From Myotis daubentonii (Eukaryota; Chordata; Mammalia; Chiroptera; Vespertilionidae), in the NCBI RefSeq assembly GCF_963259705.1, contig NC_081851.1:62084855-62148854 (forward strand): a stretch of 64,000 nt of DNA, read 5' to 3'. The notes below the pieces were generated by a model, which saw only the letters and a program-made list of their open reading frames with translations, had not been told where the DNA came from and ran no database searches. Every line of letters starts with the position of its first letter. Position 1 is the stretch's first letter. Both the position numbers and the translations under genes were made by a program. Positions 29,610 to 64,000 of the stretch are shown one piece after another.

Positions 29610-30427
29610 ATTGTTGACAGTATTACAGCTGTGCCCCATCTTTTGTATATGTACTTATATTCATAAGAATGATTCATGCTCTGTATGAAGAACTGAGGCC
29701 CAGAGGTGAACCAGGTTAGTGGTTCTCAAGCTCTGCTGCATCTCAGAATCAAGGGCAGTGCTGCCAAGGCCCCATGACCAATGACATCAGAATCTCTGGG
29801 GGCGGGACCCTCGTATTCTTTTTTAAAGCTCCCCATGTTCAACCTGAGGACCAGTGAACTAGGTCACGTTAGGTTGGAGGCTAAAGCAAGTTGTGCTATT
29901 GGTTGGCTTGTGCCAGAGTAGCTTAGCTTTTGCTAGGTTCTCGTGTATGTTGTTTCTAACAAAAGGGAGAAGAGGTTGACCTCTTGCTCTTCGCTACTGA
30001 AAGGTGAGAGGTAAAGCTGTACAGGGGAGGTCACAATGCTATCCCAAGTCTATATTTAACCTATAGCATTAGTTCTCACCCACAGGTGCTTATGAGACTC
30101 ATTCTTAGAACTTTAAAATAAATACAGACACGCAGGAACTATCCTAGATTACCTAATCAAAATCACTTTAAAAAAAGTTCACGGTTTTAATGCCCAACCT
30201 TGGATGGAGCTCTTCAGAGATGAGCCACAGTAGGTCTTCAGCTGTATTCAGTGAAATTATAGGGAAGCAGATTTCAGCTTAAGACAGAAAAATAACTTTG
30301 AAATTGCTTACACCTACCCAGCAATGGAATGGTTGAAGGCAGTGAGCTCTGAGAAGTGTGGGAACAAGCTCTGTGGACCCTCATTCAGTCCCTCTCAATA
30401 GAGGGGTGTCTTTTGTTTGTTTGTGTG
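29610..30427. other. Intergenic, nothing firm
   Basis: Possibly an old repeat near 29680-29870 (resembling CTGCTGCATCTCAGAATCA elements of mammals). No exon. Confidence 0.4.
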
Positions 30428-30582
30428 TTAATCCTCCCCTGAGGATATTTTTCCATTGATTTTTAGAGAGAGTGGAAGGGAGGAAACATTGATGTGAGAG
30501 AGAACCCTTGACGGGATTTGAATCCAGGACCCTTCAGTGGGCATGCTGACTCTCTATTCATTGAGCCAAACTGGCCAGGGCA
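30428..30582 (-). mobile_element. Ves SINE, shortened
   Basis: SINE with an internal deletion of about 50-60 bp, ending GAGCCAAACTGGCCAGGGC. Confidence 0.85.
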
Positions 30583-30977
30583 ACGATGTCTTATCTGATG
30601 AGTGATTTTGGGAGACAGAACTAGCACATGAGGCTCAGTGTCTGGTGGATCCTCTCACCTAGAAAGCTAACTGGTCTCAAAATGCAAAGTTGGGCTGTGT
30701 CCCTGCAAGGCAGAGAGAGGCCTGCCGTTCTCACCAATCAGGCAGATTTATTAGGGAGCCTGACTGGAGACAGGTCAGCCTTGCTCTCTGTTTTAGCTTC
30801 ACGGACAAAAAAGCTGATATTATGATATCTGACTTCCACATCTTATTTTTTAACTTATTCCGAAATGAAGAGGGGAATAAGAGAGTTACTTATTGGTGTC
30901 CTTAAATTCCATAAGCATCACAATAGAGCCATAACTTGTAATGGCCCATCTGGTGTTCTGAAAAAGCATCCCATTAT

Positions 30978-30983
30978 TTTATT
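30978..30983 (-). terminator. Candidate GPATCH11 poly(A) signal (distal)
   Basis: Second minus-strand AATAAA, about 140 bp after the stop. It is an alternative 3' end with a more usual UTR length. Confidence 0.4.
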
Positions 30984-31111
30984 TTTGGAGTCCATGAACT
31001 TTTATATTTTAAAGTACAAAATACCTCTAAAGTAGAAAAAAAACATAAAAATTTTTGGGAATTCTAACTGCTGAACTGTCTCGGAAACAACAGCATTTTC
31101 CAAGTTTCTAC

Positions 31112-31117
31112 TTTATT
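31112..31117 (-). terminator. Candidate GPATCH11 poly(A) signal (proximal)
   Basis: AATAAA on the minus strand, 7 bp after the stop codon. It would give an exceptionally short 3' UTR. The next AATAAA is at 30978-30983. Confidence 0.5.
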
Positions 31118-31124
31118 GAGAATC

Positions 31125-40494
<9,370 letters not shown>

Positions 40495-40620
40495 CTGGCA
40501 GTTCTACTCGCCCGGGGCCAGCGCACGACAGCGCACGCTCACCAACCTGCGGAGGACTTCGGGGCCTCCGCGCACACCTGAGTTTCCTGGTGCAGAATCC
40601 GTGGGAAACCTGCAGCGGGC
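40495..40620 (-). other. GPATCH11: Probable untranslated first exon of GPATCH11
   Basis: Placed only by the good donor at 40495/40494 and the CpG island; the transcription start is not visible. Another usable donor (GTTGGT or GTGAGC) lies near 40546, so alternative first exons are possible. Confidence 0.45.
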
Positions 40621-40689
40621 GGGCGGGGCCGGGAGGGCGCGGGCAGTGCGCTTGCGCAAGGCCACCCTTCTGCGCACGCGCGCTCTCCT

Positions 40690-40790
40690 CGCTTCCTGCT
40701 GGCAGGGCCGCGGGAGGCGGGGCATCCGGGTCCCTCGGCAGCTGCCTCTAACCGCGGAGCCTAGCGGACCGGCCCCGGCTAGACTAGGAG
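40690..40790 (+). other. HEATR5B: Probable untranslated first exon of HEATR5B
   Basis: Ends at a consensus donor (AGGAG then GTGAGG) after 40790. The left limit is a guess. The next exon contains the ATG at 41582. Confidence 0.5.
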
Positions 40791-41545
40791 GTGAGGCCGC
40801 CGCGTCCGCCGCCAAAGCCAGCACATGGGCGCGCCTACACGCCCCTGGCCCCCGCGCATTTTCAGAGGCCTGGGTTCGAGGTCGTCACGTCCGCGCCGCC
40901 TGGGGTTGACAGCCCGAGTGGCTCCCTGGGCCTGCGGCGGCCTCCGCCTTGTCCCCAGCCCGGCGCTGCGCTAAGGGGCTCGGAGGCGCCGCGGTGACCC
41001 GCCCCGCTGAGCGCGCCGCCTCCGCCCGGGGATGTCACCGAAGCTGCAGCCTCGGGGACCTGGCCGCCCGCCCCGTTCCTGTAGGAAGACGCAGGGAGAC
41101 GTCCAGTGCGGGGCCTTCTTGCTGGGGCGATTGGATAGGCTGCTGGGCCCGGTGCAGCCGGGAGGGGAGGGTGCGGTGCAGCCAGCGGTGGACGAGAAAA
41201 GGCCAGGCTGGCGGGCCCGGCAGGTGTTTGGTCTCGGTACTTCTCCGTTTTTCGGTTCATGGAATGGGTTATTGACCTGTGTTTTTTGTAGGCATTTTTT
41301 CTTTCTGGAAAAATGCCTCATTTGCAACTTTCGGTTATTTTACCCGATTCCCCCCCCCCCCCCCCAATCATTACTTTCTTTGATTTTTTTTGGTACCCTT
41401 GTCCTTTAAAATTTAGTTCTCAGGTTTTGCCACAAAGAAGTTATGTAGTTTCTTTTCAAAAGAAATGAGAGGGAAAGCCTGACTTTTCATTTCTTAGTGG
41501 TTACAATCACGAAGCTGGACTTTTAACAAGTATTTTTTTTTTTAA

Positions 41546-63832
<22,287 letters not shown>

Positions 63833-64000
63833 GTTAGTATAAAGTCAGTCAGGTCATTTTATGTAAATTATATCCAAACTATAGATTTTCCTATCCCAGT
63901 TAACTCTGCAGTAGGGTGTATTACTGGTAAAACATTAAACTTAGACATTTAATAACATAAGGAATACATACATGATTTAAAAAATTGCATGCAAAAATAT

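Overview
The window is vertebrate nuclear DNA, and its repeats point to a vesper bat (Vespertilionidae, probably Myotis or a close relative). It is full of Ves SINEs with a tRNA-like head and an AATAAA-rich tail. It also holds HeliBat-type Helitrons with a hairpin and CTAG end, non-autonomous hAT elements, HAL1 half-LINEs and endogenous retrovirus pieces. The coding sequence is intron-split with GT-AG sites and reads as mammalian.

Three genes lie in the order EIF2AK2(+) - GPATCH11(-) - HEATR5B(+), the same neighbourhood as human 2p22. Positions 1-12.2 kb hold the last five coding exons of EIF2AK2 (PKR, the dsRNA-activated eIF2alpha kinase), from the hinge and HRD loop to the stop codon. Positions 31.1-37.9 kb hold the complete coding sequence of GPATCH11 (8 coding exons, 264 aa) on the minus strand. 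A CpG island at about 40.3-41.3 kb looks like a shared, divergent promoter for GPATCH11 and HEATR5B. Positions 41.58-63.83 kb hold the first 15 coding exons of HEATR5B (about 800 of roughly 2,070 residues), and the gene runs off the right edge. Every exon joins in frame with its neighbours.

The stretch from 12.2 to 31 kb, between EIF2AK2 and GPATCH11, is a transposon graveyard. A Ves SINE was hit by a second Ves SINE, which was hit by a class I (gammaretrovirus-like, tRNA-Phe primer site) provirus on the minus strand. The provirus was in turn hit by a solo LTR, two hAT elements, a SINE piece and an 0.84-kb segment that also exists 11 kb away. Two HAL1 insertions follow, each with an uninterrupted 282-codon ORF1, and each carries extra DNA beyond its own poly(A) tail (3' transduction). 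A second nest, in the last EIF2AK2 introns, is SINE < hAT < two head-to-tail Helitrons, one with promoter-like CCAAT and YY1 motifs.

I see no prokaryotic genes, CRISPR arrays, operons or unknown multi-gene system. The novelty is in the nested transposon structures, the HAL1 transductions, the uniform nnnTAnnn hAT target sites, an LTR placed 27 bp from a GPATCH11 splice donor, and a basic tail on PKR.
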